NCBI RefSeq assembly: GCF_004340905.1
Contig: NZ_SLXD01000006.1
Location: 62,001-126,000, forward strand
DNA: 64,000 nucleotides
Reading direction: 5' to 3'
Source: Rubrivivax gelatinosus
GTDB lineage: Bacteria; Pseudomonadota; Gammaproteobacteria; Burkholderiales; Burkholderiaceae_C
Shown: positions 8,279-16,897 of the stretch, in pieces
Numbering within the stretch: position 1 is the first letter of the stretch
Layout: each line of letters starts with the position of its first letter
Made by a program: the position numbers and the translations under genes
The notes under the pieces: model-generated
Database searches by the model: none
Told to the model about the DNA's origin: nothing
What the model saw: only the letters and a program-made list of their open reading frames with translations

Positions 8279-9183
8279 AGCTGCTGCTGCTGGGCTGCGG
8301 GGGCCAGCTGGGCTGGGAGCTGCAGCGCTCGCTCGCGCCGCTGGGCGAGTTGGTCGCGCTCGACCGCGACACCGGCGCCGACTTCGCCGACCCCGGCGCG
8401 CTGCCCGCGCTGCTGCACGAACACGCGCCCGACGTGATCGTCAACGCCGCGGCGCACACCGAGATCGACCGTGCCGAGCGTGAACCCGAGCTGGCGCACG
8501 TGATCAACGCCGTCGCCCCGGGGCTGCTGGCGCGCGAGGCGGCGGCACGCGGCGCCTGGCTCGTGCACTACTCGACCGACTACGTCTTCGACGGCAGCGG
8601 CGAGCTCGCGCGCGACGAGGACGCGCCGGCCGCGCCGCTGTCGGTCTACGGCCGCAGCAAGTTCGAAGGCGAGCAGCAGGTGCGCGCCAGCGGCTGCCGC
8701 CACCTGATCCTGCGCACCAGCTGGCTGCATGCGGCACGCGGTGCCAACTTCGCCAAGACCATGCTTGCGCTAGCCGCCGAGCGCGACCGGCTGCGTGTCG
8801 TCGCCGACCAGGTGGGCGCGCCCACCGGCGCCGACCTGCTGGCCGACGTCAGCGCCCATGTGCTGCGCCGGGCGATGCACGACAGCACGCTGGCCGGCAC
8901 CTACCACTGCGCGGCCGCCGGCGAGACCAGCTGGCACGGCTACGCGCGTTTCGTCGTCGAGCATGCGCGCGCCGCCGGCCTGCCGCTGCGGCTCGTGCCC
9001 GAGGCGATCGAGCCGGTGCCCAGCTGCGACTACCCGAGCGTGGCGCGCCGGCCGCTGAACTCGCGCCTGGACACGCGCCGGCTGCGCCAGCGTTTCGGCC
9101 TGCACCTGCCGCACTGGCAGGACGGCGTGCTGAGGCTGCTCGACGAACTGCTGGCCGGCGCCATGGGGCGTCCCGAACGATGA
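8275..9183 (+). CDS. rfbD: dTDP-4-dehydrorhamnose reductase
   Basis: This 302-residue SDR enzyme starts with [16 protein letters not shown] for NAD(P)H binding. It carries [15 protein letters not shown], the active-site segment YSTDYVFDG, and [12 protein letters not shown] with the YxxxK pair. It reduces dTDP-4-keto-rhamnose to dTDP-L-rhamnose in the cytoplasm. The ATG overlapping the rfbB stop (ATGA) is preferred to a GTG-type extension 24 bases upstream, because the beta strand begins right at this methionine. The order rfbB-rfbD-rfbC is retained with overlaps at both junctions. Confidence 0.95.
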   Translation: MKLLLLGCGGQLGWELQRSLAPLGELVALDRDTGADFADPGALPALLHEHAPDVIVNAAAHTEIDRAEREPELAHVINAVAPGLLAREAAARGAWLVHYSTDYVFDGSGELARDEDAPAAPLSVYGRSKFEGEQQVRASGCRHLILRTSWLHAARGANFAKTMLALAAERDRLRVVADQVGAPTGADLLADVSAHVLRRAMHDSTLAGTYHCAAAGETSWHGYARFVVEHARAAGLPLRLVPEAIEPVPSCDYPSVARRPLNSRLDTRRLRQRFGLHLPHWQDGVLRLLDELLAGAMGRPER

Positions 9184-9740
9184 AGCTGCAACACACGCCG
9201 CTGCCGGGGGTGCTGCTCGTCGAGCCCACCGTGTTCGCCGACGAACGCGGCTGGTTCATGGAGAGCTTCAGCGAACCGCGCTGGCGCCAGGCGCTGCAGG
9301 CGCTGGGCGAGCCGCTGCCGCGGCCTTTCGTGCAGGACAACCACTCGTGCAGCCGGGCCGGCGTGCTGCGCGGCCTGCATTTCCAGCGTGCGCCCCGCGC
9401 CCAGGGCAAGCTCGTGCGCGTGGCGCGCGGGCGGACTTTCGACGTCGCCGTCGACATCCGGCGTGCGTCGCCGCACTTCGGCCGCTGGTTCGGCACCGAG
9501 TTGAGCGCGCACAACCGGCGCCAGCTGTGGATCCCGGAAGGTTTCGCGCACGGCTTCGTCGCGCTCGAGGACGACACCGACGTCCTCTACAAGACGACCG
9601 ACACCTACGCCCGCGACTGCGAAGGCGCGCTGCGCTGGGACGACCCCACGATCGGCATCGTCTGGCCGCTGCCGCACGGGCGGCCGCCGCTGCTGGCCGA
9701 GCGCGACGCGCTCGCGCCCGGACTGGAGGCCGTGCCCTGA
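9180..9740 (+). CDS. rfbC: dTDP-4-dehydrorhamnose 3,5-epimerase
   Basis: This 186-residue cupin enzyme has the RmlC signatures VFADERGWFMESFSE, QDNHSCSRAGVLRGLHFQ (with the catalytic His), GKLVRVARGRTFDVAVDIR and IPEGFAHGFVALED. It epimerises C3 and C5 of dTDP-4-keto-6-deoxyglucose before the RfbD reduction. The length is normal and the start overlaps the rfbD stop. With rfbB and rfbD it supplies dTDP-L-rhamnose for the glycosyltransferases downstream. Confidence 0.95.
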   Translation: MKLQHTPLPGVLLVEPTVFADERGWFMESFSEPRWRQALQALGEPLPRPFVQDNHSCSRAGVLRGLHFQRAPRAQGKLVRVARGRTFDVAVDIRRASPHFGRWFGTELSAHNRRQLWIPEGFAHGFVALEDDTDVLYKTTDTYARDCEGALRWDDPTIGIVWPLPHGRPPLLAERDALAPGLEAVP

Positions 9741-9786
9741 TCCCCCGCAACCCGACGGCGACCGCCTGAACCTGTCCCGGATCCCG

Positions 9787-10866
9787 ATGTCGACCGTCTA
9801 TCTCAACGGCAAGTTCATTGCACAGCGCACCACCGGCGTGCAGCGTTTCGCCGCGCGTGTGGTGCTCGCGCTGGACCGGCAGCTCGCGCCGGGCGGCCGG
9901 CGCTGGGTGCTGCTGTGCCCGCCCGGGGGGCAGGCGCCGGCGCTGGCGCACATCGAGCTGCGCCGCGTCGCCGGGCCCGGGCGCTCGCTGCATGCCTGGG
10001 AGCAGCTGGCGCTGCCGCGGGCGGCGCACGACGGCCTGCTCGTCAACCTCGCCGGCTCGGCGCCGTGGTTCGCGCGCCGGCAGATCGCCACGCTGCACGA
10101 CGCCGCGGTCTTCGACCACCCCGAGGCCTACACGCCGGCCTTCGTGGCCTGGTACCGCCGCCTGTTCCGGCGCCTGGGGCGGCGTGCCGAGCGGCTGCTG
10201 ACGGTGTCGTCGTTCTCGCGCCAGCGTCTGGCCCAGGCGCTGGGCATCGCGGCGGAGCGTTTCGCCGTCGTGCCCTGCGGCGCCGACCACCTCGACGAGG
10301 TCGTGGCCGACGATGCCGTGATCGCCCACCTGGGTCTCGAGGGGCGGCGTTTCGTGCTCGCCGTCGGCAGCGAGAACCCGACCAAGAACCAGGCCGGGCT
10401 GCTGGAGGCCTGGCGCCGGCTGCGGCCCGACGCCGACTGCCGGCTGGTGCTGGTGGGCGGACGCAACCAGCGCGTGTTCCAGGACGAAGGGGCCGGCGAC
10501 GACCCGCCGGGCGTGGTGCGCACCGGCTGGCTGCCCGACGCGCCGCTGGTGGCGCTGTACCGCCGCGCCGAGGCGCTGGCCTTCCCCTCGCACTACGAGG
10601 GTTTCGGGCTGCCGCCGGTCGAGGCGATGCGCTGCGGCTGCCCGGTGCTCGTCGCGCGTGCGGCCTCGATGCCCGAGGTCTGCGGCGACGCCGCGCTCTA
10701 CGTCGACCCGGCCGACCCGGCCGCCATCGCCGCCGGGCTGCAGCGTCTGCTCGGCGACGAGGCGCTGCGTGCACGCCTGCGTGCCGCCGGGCGCGAGCGT
10801 GCCGCCGGCTGCACCTGGGCGGCGAGTGCCGCCGCGCTGCAGGCGGCCGTGGAGGCGGCGGCATGA
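9787..10866 (+). CDS. Glycosyltransferase family 4
   Basis: The 359-residue GT-B enzyme opens with the acceptor-side strand VYLNGKFIAQRTTGVQRFAARVV. It then has FVLAVGSENPTKNQAGLLEAW, the donor-binding GGRNQRVFQ, and an EX7E motif within HYEGFGLPPVEAMRCGCPV near residues 270-280. This sequence type (TTGVQRFA) is common among mannosyl- or rhamnosyltransferases of O-antigen and exopolysaccharide loci. It lies 46 bases after rfbC and overlaps the next GT gene by four bases, suggesting it adds a residue to the same polymer, possibly rhamnose. Confidence 0.88.
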   Translation: MSTVYLNGKFIAQRTTGVQRFAARVVLALDRQLAPGGRRWVLLCPPGGQAPALAHIELRRVAGPGRSLHAWEQLALPRAAHDGLLVNLAGSAPWFARRQIATLHDAAVFDHPEAYTPAFVAWYRRLFRRLGRRAERLLTVSSFSRQRLAQALGIAAERFAVVPCGADHLDEVVADDAVIAHLGLEGRRFVLAVGSENPTKNQAGLLEAWRRLRPDADCRLVLVGGRNQRVFQDEGAGDDPPGVVRTGWLPDAPLVALYRRAEALAFPSHYEGFGLPPVEAMRCGCPVLVARAASMPEVCGDAALYVDPADPAAIAAGLQRLLGDEALRARLRAAGRERAAGCTWAASAAALQAAVEAAA

Positions 10867-12022
10867 AGATCCTGCAGGTTTCGAAGTTCTACCCGCCCGA
10901 CCATGGCGGCATCGAGGCCGTCGCGCGAGACCTGAGCACCGGCTTCGTGCGCCAGGGCCTGGACGTCGAGGTGCTGTGCGCCAGCAAGAGCCGCGAGCAC
11001 GTCGACGAACGCGACGCGCTGGGCGTGCGCATCACGCGTGCCGGCTCCTGGGGCATGTGGCTGTCGACCTCGATGGCGCCGGCGCTGGTGCGCGAGCTCG
11101 TCGCGCGCCGCGCCGACCACGACATCGTGCACGTGCACATGCCCGACCCGCTGGCCGCGCTCGCGGTCTGGATGGCGCGGCCGCGCGGCAAGGTCGTGCT
11201 GCACTGGCACAGCGACGTCGTGCGCCAGCGTGTCGCACGCCACGTCTACGGGCCGCTGGAGCGCTGGCTGCTCGCCCGCGCCGACGCCATCATCGCCACC
11301 AGCGTGCCCTACGCCGAGAGCTCCCCGCGGCTGCGCCAGATGCGCCCGAAGGTGCACGTGATCCCGATCGGCGCGCCCGCGCCGCACCCGCCCGATCCGA
11401 AGCGCGTGGCGCGGCTGCGTGCGCGCCATCCGGGCCGGCGCATCGTCTTCGCGCTCGGCCGCATGACCTACTACAAGGGCTGGGAGGTGCTGATCGAGGC
11501 CGCCCGCGCGCTGCCCGAGGACGTGCTGGTCGTCGTCGGCGGCGGCGGCAAGGTCGGCCTGGCGCAGTACCGCGGCCAGGTGCGGGCCGCCGGGCTGGAG
11601 TCGCGCGTGTTCTTCACCGGGCCGCTGTCGTCCGAGGACGTCGAGGCCTGGTTCGAGCTCGCCGAGGTGTTCTGCATGCCCTCGACGGTGCGCGCCGAGG
11701 CCTTCGGCGTCGCGGCGCTGGAGGCCATGGCGCGCGGCGTGCCGGTGGTCGCGGCCGACATCCCCGGCTCCGGCCTGGGCTGGGTGGTGCGCCACGAACG
11801 CTCGGGGCTGAAGGTGCCGGTGCGCGACCCGGCCGCGCTGGCCGCCGCGCTGCGGCGGTTGCTCGACGACGCCGAGCTGCGCGCGCGCCTGGGCGCCGGC
11901 GGCCACGAGCGCTGGGCCGCGCACTTCAGCGCTGAGACAATGGCGGACCACACCGTCGCCCTGTACCGCCGGCTGCTCGACTTGCCGGCGGCCCTCCCCC
12001 CGACCCCTCATCGACGCCTTGA
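10863..12022 (+). CDS. Glycosyltransferase family 4, 3' end probably frameshifted
   Basis: The protein begins KILQVSKFYPPDHGGIEAVARDL and carries IVHVHMPDPLAALAVW, IVFALGRMTYYKGWEVLIEAA and an EX7E motif in RAEAFGVAALEAMARGVPV. It is a complete GT-B enzyme that ends at about residue 375 with TVALYRRLLDL. In the sequence as given there is no stop there: the frame stays open to 13715, overlapping the next GT gene. One extra base at the C6 tract 11996-12001 would instead end it at the TGA 12020-12022, overlapping the next start (TTGA), which matches the coupling pattern of this operon. I give that end; it is an inference. Confidence 0.7.
11996..12001 (+). other. C6 tract at the suspected frameshift
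   Basis: Six consecutive cytosines in CTCCCCCCGACC lie at the 3' edge of the glycosyltransferase coding region. A seventh C would shift the frame to the TGA at 12020. Either an indel in the sequence or slippage-type variation could explain the missing stop; the sequence alone cannot decide. Confidence 0.5.
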
Positions 12023-13497
12023 GAATCCTTCTCGAAATGCGACCGGCGCTGGATGGCCACGCCGGCATCCCGCAGGAAACCCGTCTGCTGTTCCGCGGCC
12101 TCTCGACGATCGAGGGCCTGGACGTCGAAGGGCTGCTGCAGAGCAGCAACCGCGTCATCGCGCGCGGCCTGCCGCACCCGGACAGCGGCGCCTACCGCCG
12201 CATGAGCCTGGACAAGCGCATCCACCGCCTGTCGCGTGTCGTGCTGTCGCTGCGTGCCAGCGAGCGCCAGCGCATCACCGAGCACGTGAGCGACCTGCTG
12301 CGGCTGGCCGTCGCGCCCATCGGCATGACGGCGCGCGCCGCGCTCGGCATGTCCGAGACGCTGGGCGTGTTCGACGGCGCGCAGTTCCGCGACTTCGTCT
12401 GGCGCGACCTGTTCGCGCGCACGCTGCCGGTGTCCGACCTGGACACCGTGGCCGGGGCGCGCATGCGCGTGGCCCGTGTGCCCTGGAACCTGACGCACGC
12501 CACCGCGCTGGCGACGCGGCGTTTCGGTGGCCCGCTGTACCCGCGGCTGGACACGCGCGACTTCGACATCCTGCTGGCCGAGACGCCGTTCCCGGGGCGG
12601 GTGTCGCGGCGCACGCGCATGGTCGTGCGCTACCACGACGCGATCCCGATCCTGATGCCGCACACCATCACGGACAAGTCCTTCCACCAGGCCTCGCACT
12701 ACCACGCGCTGGCGCGCAACGTGAAGGACGGCGCCTGGTTCGCCTGCGTCTCCGAAGCCACGCGGCGCGACCTGCTGTCGATCTTCCCCGAGGTCGAGCC
12801 GCGCACACGGACCATCCACAACATGGTCTCGCACCACTACCACGAGGAAGCGACGAGCGCCGGGCGGCTCTACGAGATCATCCGCACGCGGCGCAACGAG
12901 AAGGTCAAGGGCAGCGAGCCCGACCCGATGCGCTGGATGGGCGCCGACCACCAGTACCTGCTGATGGTCTCGACGCTGGAGCCGCGCAAGAACCACGTCA
13001 CGCTGCTGTCGGCCTGGGAGATGCTGCGCCAGGAGCGTTTCCCCGACCTGAAGCTGCTGATCGTCGGCTCGCTGGGCTGGGACCACTCGGCCATCGTCAA
13101 GCGCTTCAAGCCCTGGCTGGCCAACGGCGACGTGCAGATGCTCGAGGAGGTGCCGGCCTCCGAGCTGCGCCTGCTCTACCACCACGCCGCGGCCACCGTC
13201 TGCCCGAGCCTGGGCGAGGGCTTCGACTTCTCCGGCGTCGAGGCCATGCGCTGCGGCGGCGCGGTCGTCGCCTCCGACATCCCGGTGCACCGCGAGGTCT
13301 TCGGCGACGCCGCCGAGTACTTCCACACCTACGCCCCGGCCGACCTGGCACGCGCCGTCGGCGCGGTCATCGACGGCGAGCATGCGGCCTACCGCTCGGA
13401 GCTGATCGAGCGCGGCCGCGTCGTCTCGCAGGCCTACCTGCCCGATCGCGTGCTGCCGCAGTGGCGGGAGTTCCTGCTCGGGCTGGCCGGCGGCTGA
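12019..13497 (+). CDS. Glycosyltransferase family 4, large variant
   Basis: The 492-residue GT-B protein starts RILLEMRPALDGHAGIPQETRLLFRGL, a conserved opening that fixes the TTG start at 12019 rather than the ATG at 12037. It has VVRYHDAIPILMPHT, YLLMVSTLEPRKNHVTLLSAWEM and an EX7E region in SLGEGFDFSGVEAMRCGGAV. About 100 residues longer than usual, it carries an insertion in the N-terminal domain (residues about 60-190). It closes the plus-strand glycan operon and is probably cytoplasmic and membrane-associated. Substrate unknown. Confidence 0.85.
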   Translation: MRILLEMRPALDGHAGIPQETRLLFRGLSTIEGLDVEGLLQSSNRVIARGLPHPDSGAYRRMSLDKRIHRLSRVVLSLRASERQRITEHVSDLLRLAVAPIGMTARAALGMSETLGVFDGAQFRDFVWRDLFARTLPVSDLDTVAGARMRVARVPWNLTHATALATRRFGGPLYPRLDTRDFDILLAETPFPGRVSRRTRMVVRYHDAIPILMPHTITDKSFHQASHYHALARNVKDGAWFACVSEATRRDLLSIFPEVEPRTRTIHNMVSHHYHEEATSAGRLYEIIRTRRNEKVKGSEPDPMRWMGADHQYLLMVSTLEPRKNHVTLLSAWEMLRQERFPDLKLLIVGSLGWDHSAIVKRFKPWLANGDVQMLEEVPASELRLLYHHAAATVCPSLGEGFDFSGVEAMRCGGAVVASDIPVHREVFGDAAEYFHTYAPADLARAVGAVIDGEHAAYRSELIERGRVVSQAYLPDRVLPQWREFLLGLAGG

Positions 13498-13509
13498 TGC
13501 CGCGGGCTC

Positions 13510-13532
13510 GCGGGTGCCAGGACGGCGCCCGC
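13510..13532. terminator. Hairpin between convergent genes
   Basis: GCGGGTGCC and GGCGCCCGC form a nine-base stem with one G-T wobble around AGGAC. It lies in the 42-base gap between the stops of the convergent glycosyltransferase and sulfotransferase genes. There is no T tract, so termination is suggested by position and structure only. Confidence 0.4.
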
Positions 13533-13539
13533 GTGGTCT

Positions 13540-14202
13540 TCAGCGGCCGCGGGCGAGCGCCGGGTTGGGGTGCGACATCAGCGCCTCGCACAGCGCGATG
13601 TCGTCTTGCAGCCGCTCGCGCAGCGCCTCGTGCTTGCCGCCCCCTGGCCCGCGGTTCAGCCACGCGGGCGGCGCCGGGCGCAGCCCCAGCAGCGAACCCA
13701 CGGCAGCCATCGTGACGTCGAGCCGCTCGGCCGGCAGCACGACGAGCCGTTCGTCGACGCGCAGGTCCGCCAGGTAGCAGCGGCCGTAGAAGTGGCGCAC
13801 GTGCTCCAGTTCGACGAACTCCTCGATCGTCATGCGGCCGTCCTTGATCGCCCGCACCTCGGGATGCCGGCGCACCGTGACCTCGTTGTCGGGCAGCACG
13901 TCCCGGACGTAGCCGTAGTGCGACACCACCCGCGCCAGCGGCTCGCGCAGCACGAGGATCTGGCAGTCGAAGTCCAGCCCGTAGTACTCCCGGGGCGCGA
14001 AGTGGCCGAACACGATCCACGACGCCTCGTCGCGCAAGCGGGCAATCAGGCGCGCCTGCGCCTCGCGTCCGGCGCGCAGGTCGGCCTCGCACTGCCAGGT
14101 CGGATGGTGGTGATAGTCGGCGCGGTACCGGGTGTCGGATTCCAGCGCGGCACGGATCGACGTGCCGGCGCACTTGGGCAGGTGGGGGAAGAGGACTCTC
14201 AT
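13540..14202 (-). CDS. Sulfotransferase family 2-like protein
   Basis: This 220-residue protein begins RVLFPHLPKCAGTSIRAAL, the 5'-phosphosulfate-binding loop of PAPS-dependent sulfotransferases (PKxAGTS). It has ILVLREPLARVVSHYGYVRD as the 3'-phosphate-binding element. It probably sulfates a glycan hydroxyl in the cytoplasm, although related folds occur with other roles. The ATG overlaps the beta-helix gene's stop (ATGA), so the two are co-translated with that gene upstream. A longer open frame exists upstream but is only the antisense of nothing conserved; the PAPS loop at the very N-terminus supports this start. Confidence 0.8.
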   Translation of the reverse strand: MRVLFPHLPKCAGTSIRAALESDTRYRADYHHHPTWQCEADLRAGREAQARLIARLRDEASWIVFGHFAPREYYGLDFDCQILVLREPLARVVSHYGYVRDVLPDNEVTVRRHPEVRAIKDGRMTIEEFVELEHVRHFYGRCYLADLRVDERLVVLPAERLDVTMAAVGSLLGLRPAPPAWLNRGPGGGKHEALRERLQDDIALCEALMSHPNPALARGR

Positions 14203-16838
14203 GACGGATATCGCAGGCGCACGCCGGCGAGGCAGGCGTTGGTCTTCACGGCGGCGTACGAGATGAAGCCGAACCAGTCGAGCGAGCGCCATGCCGGGCT
14301 CGCGAAGGGCAGGTCGCGCAGTTCGACCCGGGCCCGCGGCGGCGCGTGCACGCGCAGCGTCCAGCGCCCGCGAGCGGCGTCGCTGTCGATCTCGAAGCGT
14401 GTCCAGACGCCCGGTGTCATCGGTGCGACGACCCGCCCGGCGGCCTCGACGCCGCCGGCGGTGATGCGCAGCCGCGGGCCGGTGGCGAACGGGCGCGCCG
14501 CGTCGCGCCATTCGTGCACCACGTCGCCGTCGGCGTCGATGACGAGCTCGAAGCGCGCCAGGACCTGCCCGCCCTCGCGTTTCGGGTCGACGGACAGGTA
14601 GGGCTGCACGCGCGAGGCCAGCGACGGCGAGTCGGCGAGCTGCAGGCAGCGACCGTCGGGTGCGTCGGCGCGGGCGACGACGCCGACCGTGTCGGGTGCG
14701 TTCGGCGGCTGGATGTTCCAGCCCGGCGGCTGGCCACCCAGCGGCAGCGCGGCGGCGTCCAGGCTCCATTCGACGGCCGGCGGCACCATCACGGGCCCGG
14801 TGGTCGCCGGGTCGGGGCGGGGCTGCAATCCGTCCGCCGGCTCGCGCAAGGCTGCCGGGCGCGGGCCGGCCGCAGCGACGATGGCCGCCCAGGGACCGTC
14901 GTCGCCGACGACCTCCAGCGCACGCAGCGTCGCGCCGCGGCGCAGCGAGGCCGGGACCGGCCGGCAGCCGTCGGCGCAGGCCGCGCGAAGCGCTGCCAGG
15001 CCGGTCTGCGGCAGGGCGACGCGGTTGCCGGCGGCGCTCATCTCACCCGGCGCGGCGTCGCGGCGCAGCGCCGGGCCGGTGCCGGCGAGGATCAGGTTGT
15101 CCTCCAGCACCAGCCGCGTGCGGCCGGGATCGCTGCGCACGGCGACGATCTCGCCCGCGTCGGCGCCGGCGAACAGGTTGCCGCGCACGCGCAGGTCGCG
15201 GCCGCGGTGCAGGAAGTAGCCCCCGCCGTCGGTGCCGACGACGACGTTGCGCTCCACGCTCAGCTCGCTGGAGCCTTCGTCGTTGTAGATGCCGAAGGCG
15301 GGTGAGCCGTAGCCGCGCAGGCCGCGCACCTCGCGGATCAGGTTGCCGACGATGCGCGTGCCCGGCGCGCGCCCCAGCGTGTAGATCCCTCCCAGGTCCG
15401 ACAGCGAGCCGTTGCCGATGTTCAGCAGCGCGTTGGCCTCGATGCGGTTGTCGCCCGACGAGGGCTCGCCGTAGCCCCATTGCCAGCCGACGCTGATGCC
15501 GGAGTAGGTGGTGTTGGCGACGAGGTTGTGCTCGACGACGTTGCCGAAGCTGTTGCCGATCCAGATGCCGACCCCGGTGGGCAGGCGCCGCCCGGTGCCG
15601 TCGATGCGGTTGTCGGCGACGCGGTTGCCGCCGGTGGCGCCCGGGTCGTCGCGGGGCGTGCGCGCCGCGGTGCCGATCTTGATGCCGCCGCCGCCCAGGT
15701 CCTGCAGGTCGCAGCGTTCGACGGTGCTGGCGCGCACGCCCTCGCGCAGCCAGACGGCGTAGTTGCCGGTGGCGACGATGCGGCAGTCCGCCAGCGTGAA
15801 GTCGCGCGCGAAGTCGACCTCGACCGCCGCGCCGATGTCGGGGCCGGCCTGGGGGTCGATGCGGCCGGCCGCCGGCGTCGCGTCCAGCGTGTGCGCGAGA
15901 TCCAGTCCCTGCAGCCGCAGGTGCTCGACGTACGGGCCGCCCGGGCCGGCGCCGCGCACGACCACCAGGCGCTCGGCCACCGGCAGCTCGGCGTACGCCG
16001 GCGCGGCCTCGCCGGGCCGCAGCCGGTAGCGCACGCCCTCGGGCCCGCCGATCCACTCGCCCGCAGCGTCGTAGGCCGCGGCGGCGTTCTCGACCCACAG
16101 GCGCTGCAGCGTCCCGAAGTGGAGGAAAGCCCAGCGCGCCGGCGGCTGCAGCTGCAGCGTCTGCGGCCGCGCCGGCGTGGCCAGCCGATGGCGCGAGCCG
16201 GTCCAGGACTGCATCAGCTGCACGACGGCGCGTGCGCGGTCGGCGGCATCGAGCCGCGCGACCCAGTCCAGCATCTGCGGCGTCGCCCCGAAGGCCTGGC
16301 GGCCGGCGGCCTTCGGGTCTTCGCCCGGCACCGCGGCTGGCGCTCCGGCGGTCCAGAACCGGCCCGCATCCGGCTGGCGCGCCAGCACCGCCCGGTGTCC
16401 GTCGACGAAGAGCTGGGGCGCGGCGGCCCAGAACGCGGGTGCCAGCCCGGGGGCGTCGAACACCGCTTCGCCGGCCGCGGCGCGAGCGGCGCGCGCTGGG
16501 AGCCGGCGCGCGCCGCTCAACAGCACCGTGCCCGGCGTCGCCGCGCGCCAGACCGTGGGCGCGTCGGCGCTGCCGGAGTCCTCGGGCGTGAAGACCAGCG
16601 GCGCCTCGAGTTCGTAGCGCCCCGGCTGCAGCACGAGCTCGACGCCTTCGCGGCGGCCGGCCCCCGCCCGCAGCGTGGCGAGCGCCTTGCGTGCCTCCTG
16701 CTGGGCCTGGGCGAGCCCGACGACGCGTCCCGGCTCGCGCGTGTCGGCCTGAGGCCAGACCTGGATCGTCAGGGCCGAGGCCGGCAGTGCGGCCAGCAGC
16801 ACGATGAGGATCGGCAGGCTTCGGACGGTCGGCCTCAT
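14199..16838 (-). CDS. Secreted right-handed beta-helix protein with C-terminal beta domain
   Basis: The 879-residue protein has an N-terminal signal peptide (RSLPILIVLLAALPASALT). A large body follows with repeated parallel beta-helix turns (ADCRIVATGNYAVWLREG, NVVEHNLVANTTYSGISVG, RIVGNLIREVRGL, VERNVVVGTDGGGYFLHRG) between about residues 330 and 600. The last 190 residues look like a jelly-roll (LamG-like) domain. GAGGA eight bases before the ATG decides the start over one 63 bases upstream. Proteins of this build are pectate-lyase-like or epimerase-like glycan-active enzymes; it may trim or modify the exported polymer in the periplasm. No catalytic residues can be assigned. Confidence 0.8.
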   Translation of the reverse strand: MRPTVRSLPILIVLLAALPASALTIQVWPQADTREPGRVVGLAQAQQEARKALATLRAGAGRREGVELVLQPGRYELEAPLVFTPEDSGSADAPTVWRAATPGTVLLSGARRLPARAARAAAGEAVFDAPGLAPAFWAAAPQLFVDGHRAVLARQPDAGRFWTAGAPAAVPGEDPKAAGRQAFGATPQMLDWVARLDAADRARAVVQLMQSWTGSRHRLATPARPQTLQLQPPARWAFLHFGTLQRLWVENAAAAYDAAGEWIGGPEGVRYRLRPGEAAPAYAELPVAERLVVVRGAGPGGPYVEHLRLQGLDLAHTLDATPAAGRIDPQAGPDIGAAVEVDFARDFTLADCRIVATGNYAVWLREGVRASTVERCDLQDLGGGGIKIGTAARTPRDDPGATGGNRVADNRIDGTGRRLPTGVGIWIGNSFGNVVEHNLVANTTYSGISVGWQWGYGEPSSGDNRIEANALLNIGNGSLSDLGGIYTLGRAPGTRIVGNLIREVRGLRGYGSPAFGIYNDEGSSELSVERNVVVGTDGGGYFLHRGRDLRVRGNLFAGADAGEIVAVRSDPGRTRLVLEDNLILAGTGPALRRDAAPGEMSAAGNRVALPQTGLAALRAACADGCRPVPASLRRGATLRALEVVGDDGPWAAIVAAAGPRPAALREPADGLQPRPDPATTGPVMVPPAVEWSLDAAALPLGGQPPGWNIQPPNAPDTVGVVARADAPDGRCLQLADSPSLASRVQPYLSVDPKREGGQVLARFELVIDADGDVVHEWRDAARPFATGPRLRITAGGVEAAGRVVAPMTPGVWTRFEIDSDAARGRWTLRVHAPPRARVELRDLPFASPAWRSLDWFGFISYAAVKTNACLAGVRLRYPS

Positions 16839-16897
16839 GGCGCATTCCTCGAAGTGGACGACGACGCCCGCGAGGTTCCCGCCTCGCCGGGCTGCGG

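Noticed and set aside
9915..13715. A single 1266-residue glycosyltransferase
   Set aside because: Its first part is the wrong frame of the GT at 9787 and its last part the wrong frame of the GT at 12019; only 10863 to about 11990 is conserved.
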